Below are positions 23,714 through 36,306 of a stretch of DNA of 64,000 bases, piece by piece; position 1 is the first letter of the stretch, and the number at the start of each line of letters is the position of its first letter. The stretch comes from Blumeriella jaapii (lineage: Eukaryota; Ascomycota; Leotiomycetes; Helotiales; Drepanopezizaceae). Made by a program: the position numbers and the translations under genes. The stretch covers positions 939,501 through 1,003,500 of the forward strand of contig VWND01000007.1 of assembly GCA_009599575.1 (NCBI GenBank), in the 5' to 3' direction. A model generated the notes under the pieces. It did no database searches, was not told the DNA's origin, and worked only from the letters and a program-made list of their open reading frames with translations.

Positions 23714-25595
23714 TCACCGAGTCCTCCTCAGGCTCACCATCAGTTCCCGATCGGGTGGCAGTAGACCGGCACCTGCGAACGTAGGGTCTGGTCTAGCTGG
23801 CCTTTCCGATGCTTTGCCACCCGCAGTGATCCAGCCTCGAGGTTCAATGTCGAACTTCAAGATAAACAGAGCAGCAGCGGCCAGAATCTCCTGCTTTGCA
23901 AGAACCGGCCTGTGCAAATCATGTTCCCGCCCCCGTACGCTAGGGAAGTCTGTCAGTGCCAGATCGTGAAGTGGAGGGGGACGGTGGAAACTCACGGAAG
24001 AAGCTTTCCGGCTTCATGGCCCGGTCAAACTGTCCTTTCTCCTCCGGATCCGAAGGCTTCAGTTTCGGCATCTCGATGAATCTCTCGGGCCAGAATTCAT
24101 CTGCGGGATGCCCGGGGACGTCCCACAGAGGCCCGTGACTGGGGATCCAGCCCGGCGTCATGATATGGCTGCCTTTCTTGAGGACATAACCGTCGCAGTC
24201 GAGATCCTCGCTCAGTTTCCGGGTCACGGTGTTGGATGATCGCACGCGGAGGCATTCGAGATACATGGATGTCAGGAGCGGGCTTTCCTTGACGAGCCGC
24301 GGGATGTCGAGTGTCAACTCGCCTGTCTCGGCCGTGATAGCAGAGGCAGAAACCTCCTCTCGCAGATGTTCGAGCAAGCCGGGCCGTTGGAGAGCTTCCA
24401 TGATGACCCACACGGCGCAGGGAATGGCGTTGGAATTGACGGCCCAGATCATCGGAAGCAAACTGGCGACTTGGCCATCCCGACTGATGCCAACAGATTC
24501 CATGTCGGAAATCAGACTGCGTATGAAACGAGACCCGAAATGCGGCTCCCATTCTTTTTCTGTATCCTTCGCATCGAACTTCTCGCAGGCTGAGTCCAGC
24601 CATTTCTTGGTAGCACTTATCATCCTCTTCCGCGCTAAATGACCTTTCGGATACACAAGCCTTGGCATACCTACGGCCATCAGGAGGAAAGCGTCGTCGT
24701 ATTGCCAGCTGCAGAACGAGAGATTAGCATGGGCTTCATCTTCGGTAGAAGTAGTCTTGGGTGCAGAATGATCATAAGAAGCTCGAAGAATCAGAGGAGC
24801 AATGGAAAGCTGATAACAAAACTTACTAGGTCTTGTTGAAGTCGGGATTCAACTCAAACAATTTGGAACCCAGGAAAGAGACCATTGAACCGGTCGCCAT
24901 AAGATCCCTGAAGAAGTTGTAAAGCGGCACCGTCTTCGTCTTGTCTTTGGGCTCCTTGTTCAGTTCTCGCGCAAAACACTGTGTAAACTTGTTCGTCAGC
25001 ACATTGACTGAAGGTCCAGAAGCTAAATGCGCAGTTCCAGTCGTGTGGGTCTTTTTCCAAATGCGCTTCTCCTCTGGGACATCGGTCAGAGGAACCGCTC
25101 CGGTTCCGGAATTGTCGTGGGCAATAATGCTGATATCGTGAGGCCCCATGCCAGAGTTCTTGAACAGCATCTGAGACGAGGCATCTTTGCTCAGCACTTT
25201 CGAGTTGCGGAAGATCATTTTGACATTCTTGTCTCCAAAGAGGACATAGATGCCGATGGGACCAACACGGAGTCGAACTGGCCTCTGTTGAGGTGACATG
25301 CTCCTTCCAACTGGTCAGCACCACATCTACAGATGAATGAGCTGGCGTACAACGCGTAACTGTACATGTCGTGAGGGCTTAAAAGGCGCGTGAAGCCACC
25401 AAGCCAAGGTATTGAATATGGCAATGTCGGCGGTTCACGGCCTTGAAAGCGGCCAGCATTGCCTCGTGATTGAAGCCAATATCGACATTCTGTAAAGGCC
25501 AACGTCGCTCCTAGAGTTGCGATAATGATGGTGCACACAAGGAGCATGAGATCAATTGCTCTCGCGCCTGTCGGGGAGAATACGATAAACTCCAT
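23714..25595 (-). pseudogene. Cytochrome P450 with frameshift after the heme signature
   Basis: Four minus-strand exons, 25595-25351, about 25303-24827, 24708-23996 and 23939-23714, would give about 553 residues. A membrane anchor (LMLLVCTIIIATLGATLAF) and a Pro-rich hinge (PPTLPYSIPWLGG) open the protein. The K-helix ExxR is ECLR (about residue 392). The heme motif reads PYGGGNMICTGRF with the thiolate Cys near 487. Directly after it the frame must shift by one missing base (around 23895-23899) to continue as KQEILAAAALFILKFDIEPRG and the normal end. Exon lengths sum to a multiple of three only if one base is added. The I-helix (WAVNSNAIPCAVW) lacks the usual Thr, as in CYP7/CYP8-like enzymes. 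The first acceptor is ambiguous by 3 bases. Sequencing error and true pseudogene are both possible. Confidence 0.85.
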
Positions 25596-26399
25596 CCTCC
25601 GATTAGTGTTTCGAGTGTTTTGAGTGTTTCGCAAGACGAGCGACGACGATCCAAGTTGGGAAGAAACTCGAAATAGGATTTCCTTCGCATGGCAGATATA
25701 ACAGAAGTTGGCTTGGTAGCCAGGCAATTATGTCGGCGCTGATGGTCTTTGGCTTGTGGCATAGTACGCATATATAATGGAGACGTGAATGCTGGTATTG
25801 TACAGTACTGTACTTGTACTGTAGCTTGATGGCGAGTTTATACGATCACGCGTCCTCCATTGGCGAGTTTAACGAGGGTTGGCGAGCTGTCGTGCAGTTC
25901 AAGTACATACAGTACAGCACATACAGTACAGTACCTCCTTGGCACCAGGCTAAAAAGTTGAATTCCATTTCAATTCATGAATCTGCTCATACAATAGTGT
26001 ACTGTGCTTATTGTAGCTCCCCTCAGGGCAATCCATTTCCGATGTTTTGGTTGTCACGTGATATGGTCCCACTTTTACAACGTACAGCAGCCTCATCCTC
26101 GCTGCCAGCCACTAAACACGATCAGAAGAACTCACAACGATCTTGACGCCAGAAGAGCAACTCGCTCGAGGAAACATCAAGCCATAGTTGGAGCAGGTTG
26201 GTTGCACATTGCTGCCTCTCCTCTACGACCAGCTCCTGCTGACATGCTTACTGATCCCAGATGCTCAAGACGACACCATGTGTATCAGATCTCTCCAGCC
26301 GTACAGCTATCCCGACGCGGAAATGGGTATGTTCATGAAGGCAAGACACGACGAGGAACCGTGTTGGCTGAATTGTGCTATACTGCTCAACTCTTCACA
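25596..26399. other. Spacer with GTACTGTAC palindromes
   Basis: Palindromic GTACTGTAC/GTACAGTAC strings at about 25798-25824 and 25902-25936. No gene supported. It should contain the P450 promoter. Confidence 0.55.
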
Positions 26400-27345
26400 T
26401 CAACGCTTCTGATGCGCCTGCAGCGCCACTGCGATGGCAGCATGCACCTGTTTGCAGGGCAGTTCCGCCAGCGCTCTCCCAGTCCACAAGCGATCTTGCT
26501 CTAGACCCTGGTAGATCAAAGCCTCCGTTCCCAAGATGACCCGCCACCCCAGCCTCGTGCTCAGCTCTGCAATCGCCGTGAAGGGGGTTGGATGATAGCA
26601 CATCTCCAAGAGCGCGCCCTTCTCTTCCTTCCCAAGGAACGTCTCCATCACCATCCGAGCCTCCAGCTCCTCCGGCGTCGTGGGAGGGAGGTTCGGGATG
26701 CACGACACGACAGCGCCAGGGGCCGCAAGAGGCCGTGCCTGCTCCGCCGTCTGGACGTGTATGAGCGAGTCTCCGAATCCAGCGCGCGTGCAATTGGCCA
26801 GCACGGCTGCGACTTCAGACGCGTCTCGGTTGACGATGTAGATCGGACTGCACCCGAGCCACCTGTGCAGCGCATAGACAGCCGACCGACACGCCCCCGC
26901 CGCCGATCACCAGCCCAGGACGTCCTCGATAGGCGTCTCGGCCGGCCCCGACGGGCAGGTTTTGGAGGAAAGCGTCCCGGACGCCGAAACAATCCGTGTT
27001 GGTGCCGTACATGACGCGCTGCCCATCTACCTCTTGGACGAAGATGGTGTTGCAGGCGCCGATGTCTTGGCCTTCTTGGCTGATGCCGTCGAGATGGGGG
27101 ATGATGGCCACTTTGTGAGGCATCGTGACTGAAGCGCCGTAGAACTTGGGGTCTTTGCTGAGACGGAGAAAATGGGGTATGTCGGTTGATTCGAGAGGGA
27201 TTTGAGACCACTTTAGCCCCAGCTGGTCGTAGACTGTCTGGTGCAGAAGGGGGGAGAGCGAGTGGGCGATGGGCTGGCCGAAAAGATAGTTGACTCCTTC
27301 GAGATGGGATGTCTCTGGGGTTACAGGTGGTGCGGCAGAGCCCAT
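26400..27345 (-). pseudogene. Shikimate/quinate dehydrogenase (AroE-like), frameshifted
   Basis: The minus-strand frame from ATG 27345 has the substrate loop SLS (PIAHSLSPLLH, residues 29-31), the catalytic Lys in VTMPHK (78) and Asp in NTDCFG (118). At the NAD(P)-binding glycine loop (LVIGGGG, about residue 148, near 26895) the frame breaks. Reading resumes in another frame as [20 protein letters not shown] and runs to the normal end at 26400. The lengths sum to whole codons if two bases are missing or one is extra, in a GC-repeat string. The family reduces 3-dehydroshikimate or oxidises quinate. Stand-alone fungal copies usually serve quinate catabolism or secondary metabolism, since the biosynthetic activity sits in the pentafunctional AROM protein. 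An upstream in-frame extension to 27645 looks non-coding. A GC-tract sequencing error is possible. Confidence 0.85.
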
Positions 27346-28363
27346 CTTGTAGTGGTGAAGATCGAGATGCAATGCAGTGTCGGTCGGTCGGGTGTTTGCT
27401 GTACCAACGAGATGTCTATCCAACAGCCTTAGGTAGCCACGAGAATTGGTGAAGAAGGTTGCTGGTCTGGAGATTGGATAGTTGTTGTGGAGGAGAGACA
27501 CTGATGTATTGTAAGTTTGGAGGCATGCTACTGTAGGAATCATAGCACATGGTGGATTTACCAATCTCAGAAAATGGCAAAACACAGTGCCGGACTCATG
27601 AGATAAAGGACTAATATATGTACTGCTGCGGTACCACGGAAACAAGGTAGGCTTGGGGTTTAATTTTTCCCATGTTGGTGTTCCTCAACTACTGCTAAGT
27701 ACTGTGTGTGTGTGTATATGTATGTGCTGTTTGGTATAAGGGACCGTCTCGACGAGGCCGGGTGCGGGGTGTCGCTACTTACTGTACACGTACTGTAGTG
27801 ACCAGGCCAGAAACTTTTCTTTACCCCACCATCTCTTGCTAAACATTTACCCGGCCCCAACGTCAATTCTCCTTCGCCGTCTACTGGAGATATAGCTGTG
27901 CTGTACTGTACTGTATTGTACATACATGCAGAAACAAGCTGTGACGCTGTCAAAGCCCTGTTTGGTGTCTCTCTCCCATCCCACAAGCCCGTGCTACCGA
28001 CTCTCTCTCACATCTGGAGAGTTGTCATTCACTCATTTATCCGCCCATCGTTCCCTCGCTGCGTGCAAGAAGCCGCTTTGCGTTGGGAACACGCCTTTTT
28101 CCAGCCGTTTTCCCAATAGATATCGGCAATTTCTGCGGGAGCCTCTGAGATGAGTGGTCTGTACAGTACAACAAGACGGTACAAGGGAGCGAGAGGAAAC
28201 AGTCACGAAGCAGTATGTACAATACTGTAACGAAGACAGCGTACGCGATATCGGTCAGCATAGGCTTCATGGCGTCGATTCAACCGCTATGCCGTACAGT
28301 AACGTGAAGCGAGGTCTCTCGACGTTCTGTTGACTCCCCCCCCTCCCCCCCCTATCTTTCTTC
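27346..28363. other. Spacer left of the retrotransposon block
   Basis: Contains GTACTGTACTGTATTGTAC near 27899-27922, a GT microsatellite near 27704 and a C-rich tract at 28336-28352. No gene supported. GC-balanced sequence continues up to the LTR at 28369. Confidence 0.55.
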
Positions 28364-28368
28364 ATTCT

Positions 28369-28570
28369 TGTGGGTATATGGTGGTGGCTGATCATGCGCA
28401 CAATCACATGATCAGACCACGTGACGGCGGTAGGCTGCAAGCGTGCAGCCCTACCTACACATACCCGTGCGATAGCTAGTTTACTTCTTAGATCTCTTTC
28501 GCAATACAACCCCAGTTATTGCAATATCTCAACTGTGTATACACAAACCCCCCTTTATATAATACCAACA
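28369..28570 (+). repeat. 5' LTR of element A
   Basis: 202 bp, matching 54860-55061 with roughly ten differences, mostly G/A and C/T. It contains two hairpins (CTGATCATG..CATGATCAG and GTAGGCTGCA..TGCAGCCCTAC) flanking a CACGTG. Confidence 0.92.
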
Positions 28571-28661
28571 CTGATCAATGGTTGACTTTACTATTAATCA
28601 CAGAGCAGCTAGATTTACTAAAGAAAAGGTAGCAAAACAGTGCAAAAGGCGACCCCTTCCT

Positions 28662-28792
28662 TGTGATAGCCTGATGGCCTGAGGCCATTGTTAAGCACGG
28701 ACCACACAGGTCACAGCCTATTCTTTCGTTTTTTGTAGACTTAGTTCTAGATTAATTAAGCATCCTTCGTAAAGGTATTTCAAAGCTTTAAC
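28662..28792 (+). repeat. 5' LTR of element B
   Basis: 131 bp, highly similar to 36176-36306 with a few C/T and A/G changes. It contains GCACGGACCAC, a string also found in the LTR of element C. Confidence 0.88.
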
Positions 28793-28817
28793 TGGTGCCT
28801 TTCGCAGGGAATCGAAC
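28793..28817 (+). other. Primer-binding site of element B
   Basis: TGGTGCCTTTCGCAGGGAAT and the next bases read, in reverse complement, as a tRNA 3' end with the T-loop TTCGATT and a terminal CACCA. The match covers about 25 bases directly after the LTR. The tRNA identity was not assigned. Confidence 0.7.
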
Positions 28818-29658
28818 AAGCCTTTTTTCGCAGTCGAATTATTATATAAAGGTCGAGAAAATCGAATTGTTATCCGGAAAAAAAGATCGAAACATTTAAA
28901 AAAGCTTTTACCTAAAGACTTTATTAAAAAGATTTGAAATCGATTAAAAAACGAACCCAAGATAAGAAAAAAATATTATTAAAAAAACAAATTCCGAAAA
29001 CGCTATTAATTATAAAATACGATATCGAATCACGATACGAAAAATAATTTTAAGATTTTACAAAAAGGTCGAAATTAATATTTAAAAGCTAGAAAAAAAA
29101 AAACTTATATAAGAGAAGGATTACAACAGGGTTATTAAAAGAAAGTTTATATAATACGAAAAACTATTGTTTTAAATATATACGACAAAAGGTTTTTTTA
29201 AATTTTAATTCAGCAAAGATTTAAATAAGGCCAAAATCGAAAACGTTAGCATTTAATAAAGGAAAATGCGTACGAATAGAAAAATACATCTGTTTTTTTA
29301 TTAATTAATTCCGAAAGCTATTCGATATAATTAGAATTAATATCGAAAAATATTTTACTTATTATATTTATACCAGGCTTTGCAAAACTTAATAATAATT
29401 AATTATCGGCAGAAACTTTCAGAAAGTTTATATCGGATATCCGCCAGAGGCTTTAGCAATTTCTAAGTGTATTCGCAAGCAAAGCAGAAAAAAAGCAGTC
29501 TAACAAAGCTATAAAAAGCTTTAATATAAATTTATTATCTAAACAAATTGAAGATTTGAACCGGCAGTTAAAGGCAAACTTTCTTAAGACGCCCAAAACA
29601 CCGAGAAAAAATAAAAACAAAAACATTTTAATAAATTTTTAATATATCCGTTTTTAAA

Positions 29659-30960
29659 AATGCCGCGGTTTAAAAAATGCAAAAATTATAATAAGGAAAT
29701 GCCAGCCGAGTATTGGCTGGATAAATTAAATTATAATTTCGAAATAAATAAACAATTTAATTCTGAGCCATTTATATACTTCAGAGCTATATTTATTTTT
29801 TTAATAAAAAAAAGCTGTTTTTAAATTCAAAAGTAATCCGCGCATGCGTGTTATTATAACTAACCGTTTATTTGTTAAAGCTCAAAAGAAAACTGAAGTT
29901 ATTAAATGGCTGAAAGCCTAGTATTTAACCGATAAAAACTTTATAAAAAAAATTAATGTTTTTCGTAATATGCGTGATTTTGCATAAAACGAGAAAGAAA
30001 TTTTATTTTAATATTATTTTCGAATTTTAGCTTTATTAAAAAAGACTGGTGGAAAAGATTTTAATAAAAACGCTATAAACAATCAGTACGAAAACTAATA
30101 ATCGGATTTAGATCGGTATATTTTAAAGTTTATTACTACGGCTTTTGTAATTAAAATAAGAAATAAAAAGTTAAAAATCTACGTTTTGTCGAACAACGTT
30201 TTATTGTATTTATGCTTATGAAAAGCATACGAAATCTTATGCTTTTTTTAGTTTGTTCTGAAAATTCAAAAGAAAATTCAGGCAGAAATTAATAAAAAGA
30301 ATTTTTATAACAAATTGGTAAAATTCGTGAAAAAAAAGACTTGGATATGCTAATAACAGTCGTTATAGCAATTTATTAAAAAAAGCAATACGTGAAATAT
30401 ACTTAAAAACAAACGCTGGTATTAATAAACCTTGGCCAGATTGTAAAGCTTGTTTTAGCTATAAATAACGCTTAATTTTAGCAGAATCGCAATAAAATCT
30501 CAGTTTAATAAAATCAGAATACGGATAATGCGCGTGCTAATTTAAAAGCAAACTGAAATAATAATCAGGGATAGCAGTCCTATGTTTTTTTTTAACGCCC
30601 CGAGATAATAAAAAATTAAAAAATAATAATTATAATAATAATCGCAATTAAAATTCCGGAGCTTAAAATAACGAAGGCAATAATAATAATAATTCGGAAA
30701 ATGCATAAGCTTCGACGAATATTTTTTAATAATCGATTTTAATTATTAAATTTAATACCGAATCGAAAAACCTTTTTGTAAATAAATTTAAAAAATACAA
30801 TCGTATAAACGAAACTTTCTGCTTAAATTGTAGCGAATTAAAATATATCAGAATTGCATGCAAAAACGCATTTTTGCCGGAATAAAAAAAAGCTTATATT
30901 AAAGCTATTATTTTTTCAAAGATTTTTATTGCAAAATATATGGCCACGATTATAGCTGAA
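29659..30960 (+). pseudogene. gag remnant of element B
   Basis: Begins MPRFKKCKNYNKEMPAEYWL, a typical gypsy gag start. A degenerate knuckle CLNCSELKY..C near 30820 lacks the regular CCHC spacing. Many in-frame stops are of the type produced by G-to-A and C-to-T change. Confidence 0.6.
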
Positions 30961-32864
30961 AACGTTTAATTACGAATTACAAAAATCTTAAAAAAATCCT
31001 TTGCTTTTATTACTGCTTTTATATTTGTAACAAAAACATTTATTACTGCTAGTATTATTATGATTTTATTTTAATAAACCGGAAATTATAAAAATTTATA
31101 TATCGAAGATAAAACCGCTTTTAAATCAGCTGGCAAAAACTTCGGGGCTGTGGGCCTATTAAAAGATTTGGGATATATTATAATGGCCGAAAATAATATT
31201 CAGGTTAATGCTTTTATAACTGATAAAATAAAAAAGAAAATTAAAGTCGTAAGCTTTAATAACGGTGTATTTTAAGCTGCGAAATTAATACGTTAAACCA
31301 AATTTAAAAAAATTGCAACAAAAAAGCTAGCTTTCAGAATAAAATACTTAAAAGAAATTATGGAACGATCAAAAGAAAGCTTTATGAATTATATGAATTT
31401 AGCTTTTAAATTCGAAGTTATTATTAACTTTTTGAAACTTTTTCAGCTTTTTCCGGAAGTTTCCAAACAATTCCGAAAGCTAAATATTAGAAAAAATCAG
31501 AGATCGAAAAAAAAAAAACTGCGAAAAATACTTTTGTATAATTAACAAATTTAATTTTTTTGATTGCTAATTTTATTTAATTAATTTCAGATATTTATTT
31601 TAATAAAAAGATTTGGAAAATTAAAAATTTTATTATTATCGAAAAAAAATGAGAAAAAATGGAAGTGCAATTTTTTTTCGGAATGTCGTTTGTAAATCAA
31701 AATGCAGATATTATTTTGATTTTTTGGAATTTGGCCAAGCAGTTAAAGCTAAAGATTCAGAGTTTTAAATAGAAAAGCTTCGCAGATATCAGCTATATTA
31801 TAGCTGACGGAAAGCTATATCGCTTGGACGAGTACGTTATAATTAATTTCGAAATAAAAAGTATTTAGCGTTATATTTATGCTTTTATTCGGGTTTAATT
31901 TGGGCCTAACGATAAAAGTTTGAATTTACTTTTGAGCTTATTATAACTGCATTTAATAAACGCAAAAATAAATATTTATAAAAATAAAATTACGATTAAA
32001 AGGAATATGCAGAGAAAAAATTTGCAACTATAATTTAAAGATTTTTTTTTTGCTTTTTCCGCCGTTATTAATTTGGTTTTGCATTTATTAAAAAAGTCCG
32101 AAAAATTTTTTAAAAATATAATCGTTAAATTTTAATCGGATTCCGATTCGGACGCTAATAACGATATCGATATAATCGATTCCGAAAAAGAAGATTTTGA
32201 CGAAAACGATTTTTTCGATTCCGATTATACCGATTTAAAAGATTCGGAAAACTAAACTTTTTGTTTGGCTTTAAAAAGGCGTTAAACTTATTCAAAAAGG
32301 GATTGTTTATTTTTATTATAATAGAACCAGCTTTTATTATTATAAAATTGTTAAACGTGTTATTTAATATATTAAATTCGCTACTTTTTTTAATTTGTAT
32401 AATTAAATTTTTTTTTTCGAAAAATAAAAATAAAATTTTGTATGGCTGCTGCTGCCATTACTTTTATACCAGAATACAATTTCGGCGATTCTGAAAAAGC
32501 TTTGCCCTTTTTTATTAAAAAAAGAATTGTAAAATTGCTATTGGAAAATTTTATTAATAAAATCTTTAATAAATAAGTAATTTTATATAAATTGACGTTT
32601 GAAAATAGCATTTTTATAAACAGGCTGAGAAACGTATAAAAACTGATATATACGTATCGGGAAATCAATAGCACCGGCTTTAATAAGTTTTCGTATATTA
32701 ATTTATATATTTATCGATACCGGATATTTTCAAAAGTATTATTAATAGCAGACAACGTATATCGGAAGTATATTTCCGTTAAATTAGTTTGGCTGAATAA
32801 GATTTTAAATAAAAGAATTCGCTATAAAATTTTCGAATTTATTTATATAATAAATAACAGATTT

Positions 32865-33420
32865 TCAGATTAAAACAGTTATTTTTATTTTATTAACAAA
32901 TCTGCCGAATTTCGACCAAATAAAAAAGAATATCGAATGATTTTCGATTATTCGAAAATTAAAAAGAAAATTCCGGGCTGTATTTTTATTGGATTTAACG
33001 ATTATGCAGCTTATTTCGGCAATCCGTTTTATAAGGTTTTTAGCTAATTTGATTTTAAACACGGCTATTAAAATGTGAAAATATATTTAAATAACCGCTA
33101 TGTATACGCGTTTTTTTTTGCATTTGGCTATTTTTAGATGCAATCTATCCGTATGTTTTAAAAGGTTGTATTAAATGCGTTTTTTTTTATACGAAGCTAA
33201 TAAAAATTATATTAAATAAAATATTTAAATTTTAAAATGCAATTGACTAAGGTTTTGATAATTCAGAATCTTTTTTTTTTTTATATGTTATCGGGAATAC
33301 TTTTGAATTGCAAAAACTGGGATTTTATATAAATAATATCTTTTTAGGTTTATTTGATTTCGATTTTGTTTTTGCAATGCTACGAAACTATTTGTTGCTT
33401 AAATTGCTTTGGAATTAATT
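32865..33420 (+). pseudogene. Reverse transcriptase remnant of element B
   Basis: Fragments FINKSAEFRPNKKEYRMIF and DYSKIKKKIPGC match the gypsy RT of ascomycete elements, in which a related text precedes the catalytic domain. Stops and frameshifts abound. Confidence 0.65.
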
Positions 33421-34599
33421 AAAATTGTTATTTAAAAAGTATAAGCTGTTTATAAAAAAAATAATAATTTTAAGAATTCGCTATCGATCCGGTCGTGCTT
33501 TTATTAAGATTGAAAAATCGATCGCAATTCAGTTATAGCCCGTACTAACGATTTTTATTTAGATGAAGTAATTTTTAAAAGCGATTTAAATTATTCGCAA
33601 TTAAATAAAAAATTTTGCCGAGATCGCCAAACTTTTGAACAGATTAACGGAATATGCTTATTGAAAATAGGAATTATCAGAGGCTATATTTTTTTTTCTT
33701 TTGAAAAATAAATGCAATTTAGCAATAAAAAAAGCTGGTTATATTCTTTTTAAATTCGTGCAAATATATATAAATGCTTCGGCTTTTGCAGAAAAATGCT
33801 GTATATTATAAGTTTAAAAAAGAAAATTTATACCGGTATTATTATTATACGACAGTTTTATATTTACGAAAACACAACGATAATATAATATTTACAAAAA
33901 AGAATTATTAATTATAATAGAGTTTTGCAAAAAATATACTTATATGCTGCGTTGCGAAAAACTTTTAATATTATATATTAATTATATATTATTTATATAT
34001 TTTCTAAATTCAGGGTTTATTTAAAAAGAAATATACGCTCGATGGACAGCAGAAATGTAAGTATTAAATGTTTCGATTTAATATATTAAAAAAAGATCGA
34101 AATCAAATCGTTGACGCTTTATTAAAAACTATTTTTCCAAAGGAAAAATATAACGAGATTAATTTAAATTAATTCGGCGGGATAAATATAAAGAATTTTA
34201 TATAACGTTGGAAAGATGAAAAAAAACGGATACGAACAATTGCTTAAAAAAATAGCTGATTTATTTATATTATTTAGCAAGAAAAAAATTAAAGAAATCC
34301 GAAAAATGCTCGATTTTAATACGATTATAACGTTAGCAGAAGAAGTTTTAAAACAAAATAAGAAATTTGTGACAGCTTTATATGCAATTAAAAATATTAA
34401 ATATATTATAAAATTGAAATCTTTTTTATCGTTCGCAAGGATTGCGATTTGAAAAAATAAACGAATTGCAAAAGTGTTAGCTACGATTTTAACAAATTTA
34501 TTTATAATATATAAAATTTGTTAATAATATGCTAACGTTGTTAATCTTTTACTGAATAGCAAATATCCAAAAGATAACGACAAAGTTAAAAAAGCAATT

Positions 34600-35860
34600 C
34601 TGCAAAAAAAAGCTACGAAATATAAATGAAAAGACAACGTTTTATAATACTTATAAAAAAAAGAATTTAAAAGATGCTTAGTATTTAGTTAAGTATCGGA
34701 AACCCTTAAAACTGCTTATAATTAAAATGGATATTTCGCAGCTAATATTACGATAAAAAAGCTTCGAAACGTATAATGGCTTTTAATTATTAAAAATATT
34801 AGCTTGTATATTAAAAGTTATTTGCAATGCGCTAAATTCGGCATCGCTTAAAAGTCTTAATTATTATTACGAATAATAATATCAGATTTTATAAAATTGC
34901 TAAAAGCTGACTTTTGCGGATCTTTTCCAAGAGTTTCTAATAAATATAAATATTTATTAATAATTATCGATTACTTTTTTCGATTTATTTGGGCGTATTT
35001 ATATTTAATATTAAATTCGGAATAAATAATTAAAAACTTTTACGTTATTATTTACGAATAATAATATTTCGGTAGGCTTTTACGTTGATTTTAAAAATTA
35101 TTTCAGCGCTCGACTAAAAACGTTTATTAAAAAAAAAAGAGTTTTTTAAATTAATTTTTTTATTACTTTCAAAAAGTCAACAGATATAGCTGAAAAGGTT
35201 GTAAATATTATATAACGTGCTTTAAGTAAGATTATAGGAATTTTTCCGCAGAAGCTGGAATCTGTGGTTTTTAAAGCAAATGCGAAAAAAATGCCCAATT
35301 TCGGATATTCAGCTTTTAATATTTATCGGAAATACTAACCGCGTGCTATTATCGATATTGCTTTTTTAGTTTATTACGCTTAAATTATATATAATAATTT
35401 GAAAGCTGATGGATTTTCTGAAAAATTATGGTCGGCGGATTTAGCTGATTTTAAAAAATAAAGAGATATAATATTGAAATATTTAGCTAATTAAAAAGTT
35501 TTACGAAAAAGAATTATTAAAACGAACGATAGAAATGCAAAAACAAAAGCTAAACGATATATTAAATAATATTAATTTTTAAAAACGTTTTTGTTAGGAT
35601 TTTTAGTTATATTATATAATTATATTGCCGCCGGGCAAAAGCTAAAGCCCAGCTGAAAAGACCCTTTTCGTATTTCAGATATAAAAAGTAAATACTAACG
35701 ATTTTATACTTTTGAATAAATTAATAGAAAATTAATTTCTAAATACTTTTATATCGACTAATTAAAGGTTTTTTATTTTAGAACTGCGTATTTAATTATT
35801 AAAAAAAAAAGCGTTTATTAATATATCAGAATTTAAAAGCAGGAAAATTATAATATTTAC
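34600..35860 (+). pseudogene. Integrase remnant of element B
   Basis: Integrase-core and C-terminal pieces remain, for example PFRISDIKSKY near 35660. All catalytic continuity is lost. Confidence 0.5.
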
Positions 35861-36175
35861 TGCTTTTGAAACTGAAAAAAGAGTTTTTGCAACGTCAAAA
35901 GGAAATTAATATAATATCAGAAGTTTAAAGCGTGCAAATGCAATTTGAAAATCACTACTTTTTTTTAAAAGAGTTGTTCCGGGACGATATCAGAATATGC
36001 GTTTAGAAATTGAAAATTTATATAGAATATTAGAAGGTATTTTTTTGAAACGAAATATTAATATATACTGGAGAAAAGCAAAAGGAAAAAAAAAAAATTG
36101 CTTCAGAGCGTTGTATATAATATAACTTTTTTTTTTATTATATTTTCGAGGTCGAAAGCTTGGTAGGATGGGGCT

Positions 36176-36306
36176 TGTGATAGCCTGATGGCCTGAGGCC
36201 ATTGTTAAGCACGGACCACACAGGTCACAGCCTATTCTTTCGTTTTCTGTAGACTTAGTTCTAGATTAATCAAGCACCCTTCGTGGAGGTATTTCAAAGC
36301 TTCAAC
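36176..36306 (+). repeat. 3' LTR of element B
   Basis: 131 bp with fewer A/T changes than the 5' copy (for example TTCTGTAG for TTTTGTAG and AAGCACCC for AAGCATCC). Confidence 0.88.

Larger units (their letters stand above)
28662..36306 (+). mobile_element. Element B: Ty3/gypsy LTR retrotransposon inside A
   Basis: Two 131-bp LTRs (28662-28792 and 36176-36306) start TGTGATAGCC. Directly after the 5' LTR lies a primer-binding site, TGGTGCCTTTCGCAGGGAAT.., complementary to a tRNA 3' end including its T-loop. The interior is very AT-rich and full of stops. It still shows gypsy-order pieces: gag, a decayed zinc knuckle, an RT and an integrase. No clean 5-bp target duplication is visible, with TTCCT on the left and ATTTT on the right. 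Either RIP or a rearrangement has erased it, or the boundary is misjudged by a base or two. Confidence 0.85.

Noticed and set aside
26592..27211. Long frames on both strands over the AroE-like gene
   Set aside because: GC-rich shadow frames; only the dehydrogenase frames carry family motifs.
20430..27345. Secondary-metabolite gene cluster (GT90, P450, dehydrogenase)
   Set aside because: No polyketide synthase, peptide synthetase or terpene synthase is present, and two of the three genes are frameshifted; proximity alone is weak evidence.
32261..34452. Small Lys/Ile/Phe-rich ORFs in the AT-rich block
   Set aside because: Chance frames within the decayed element B.
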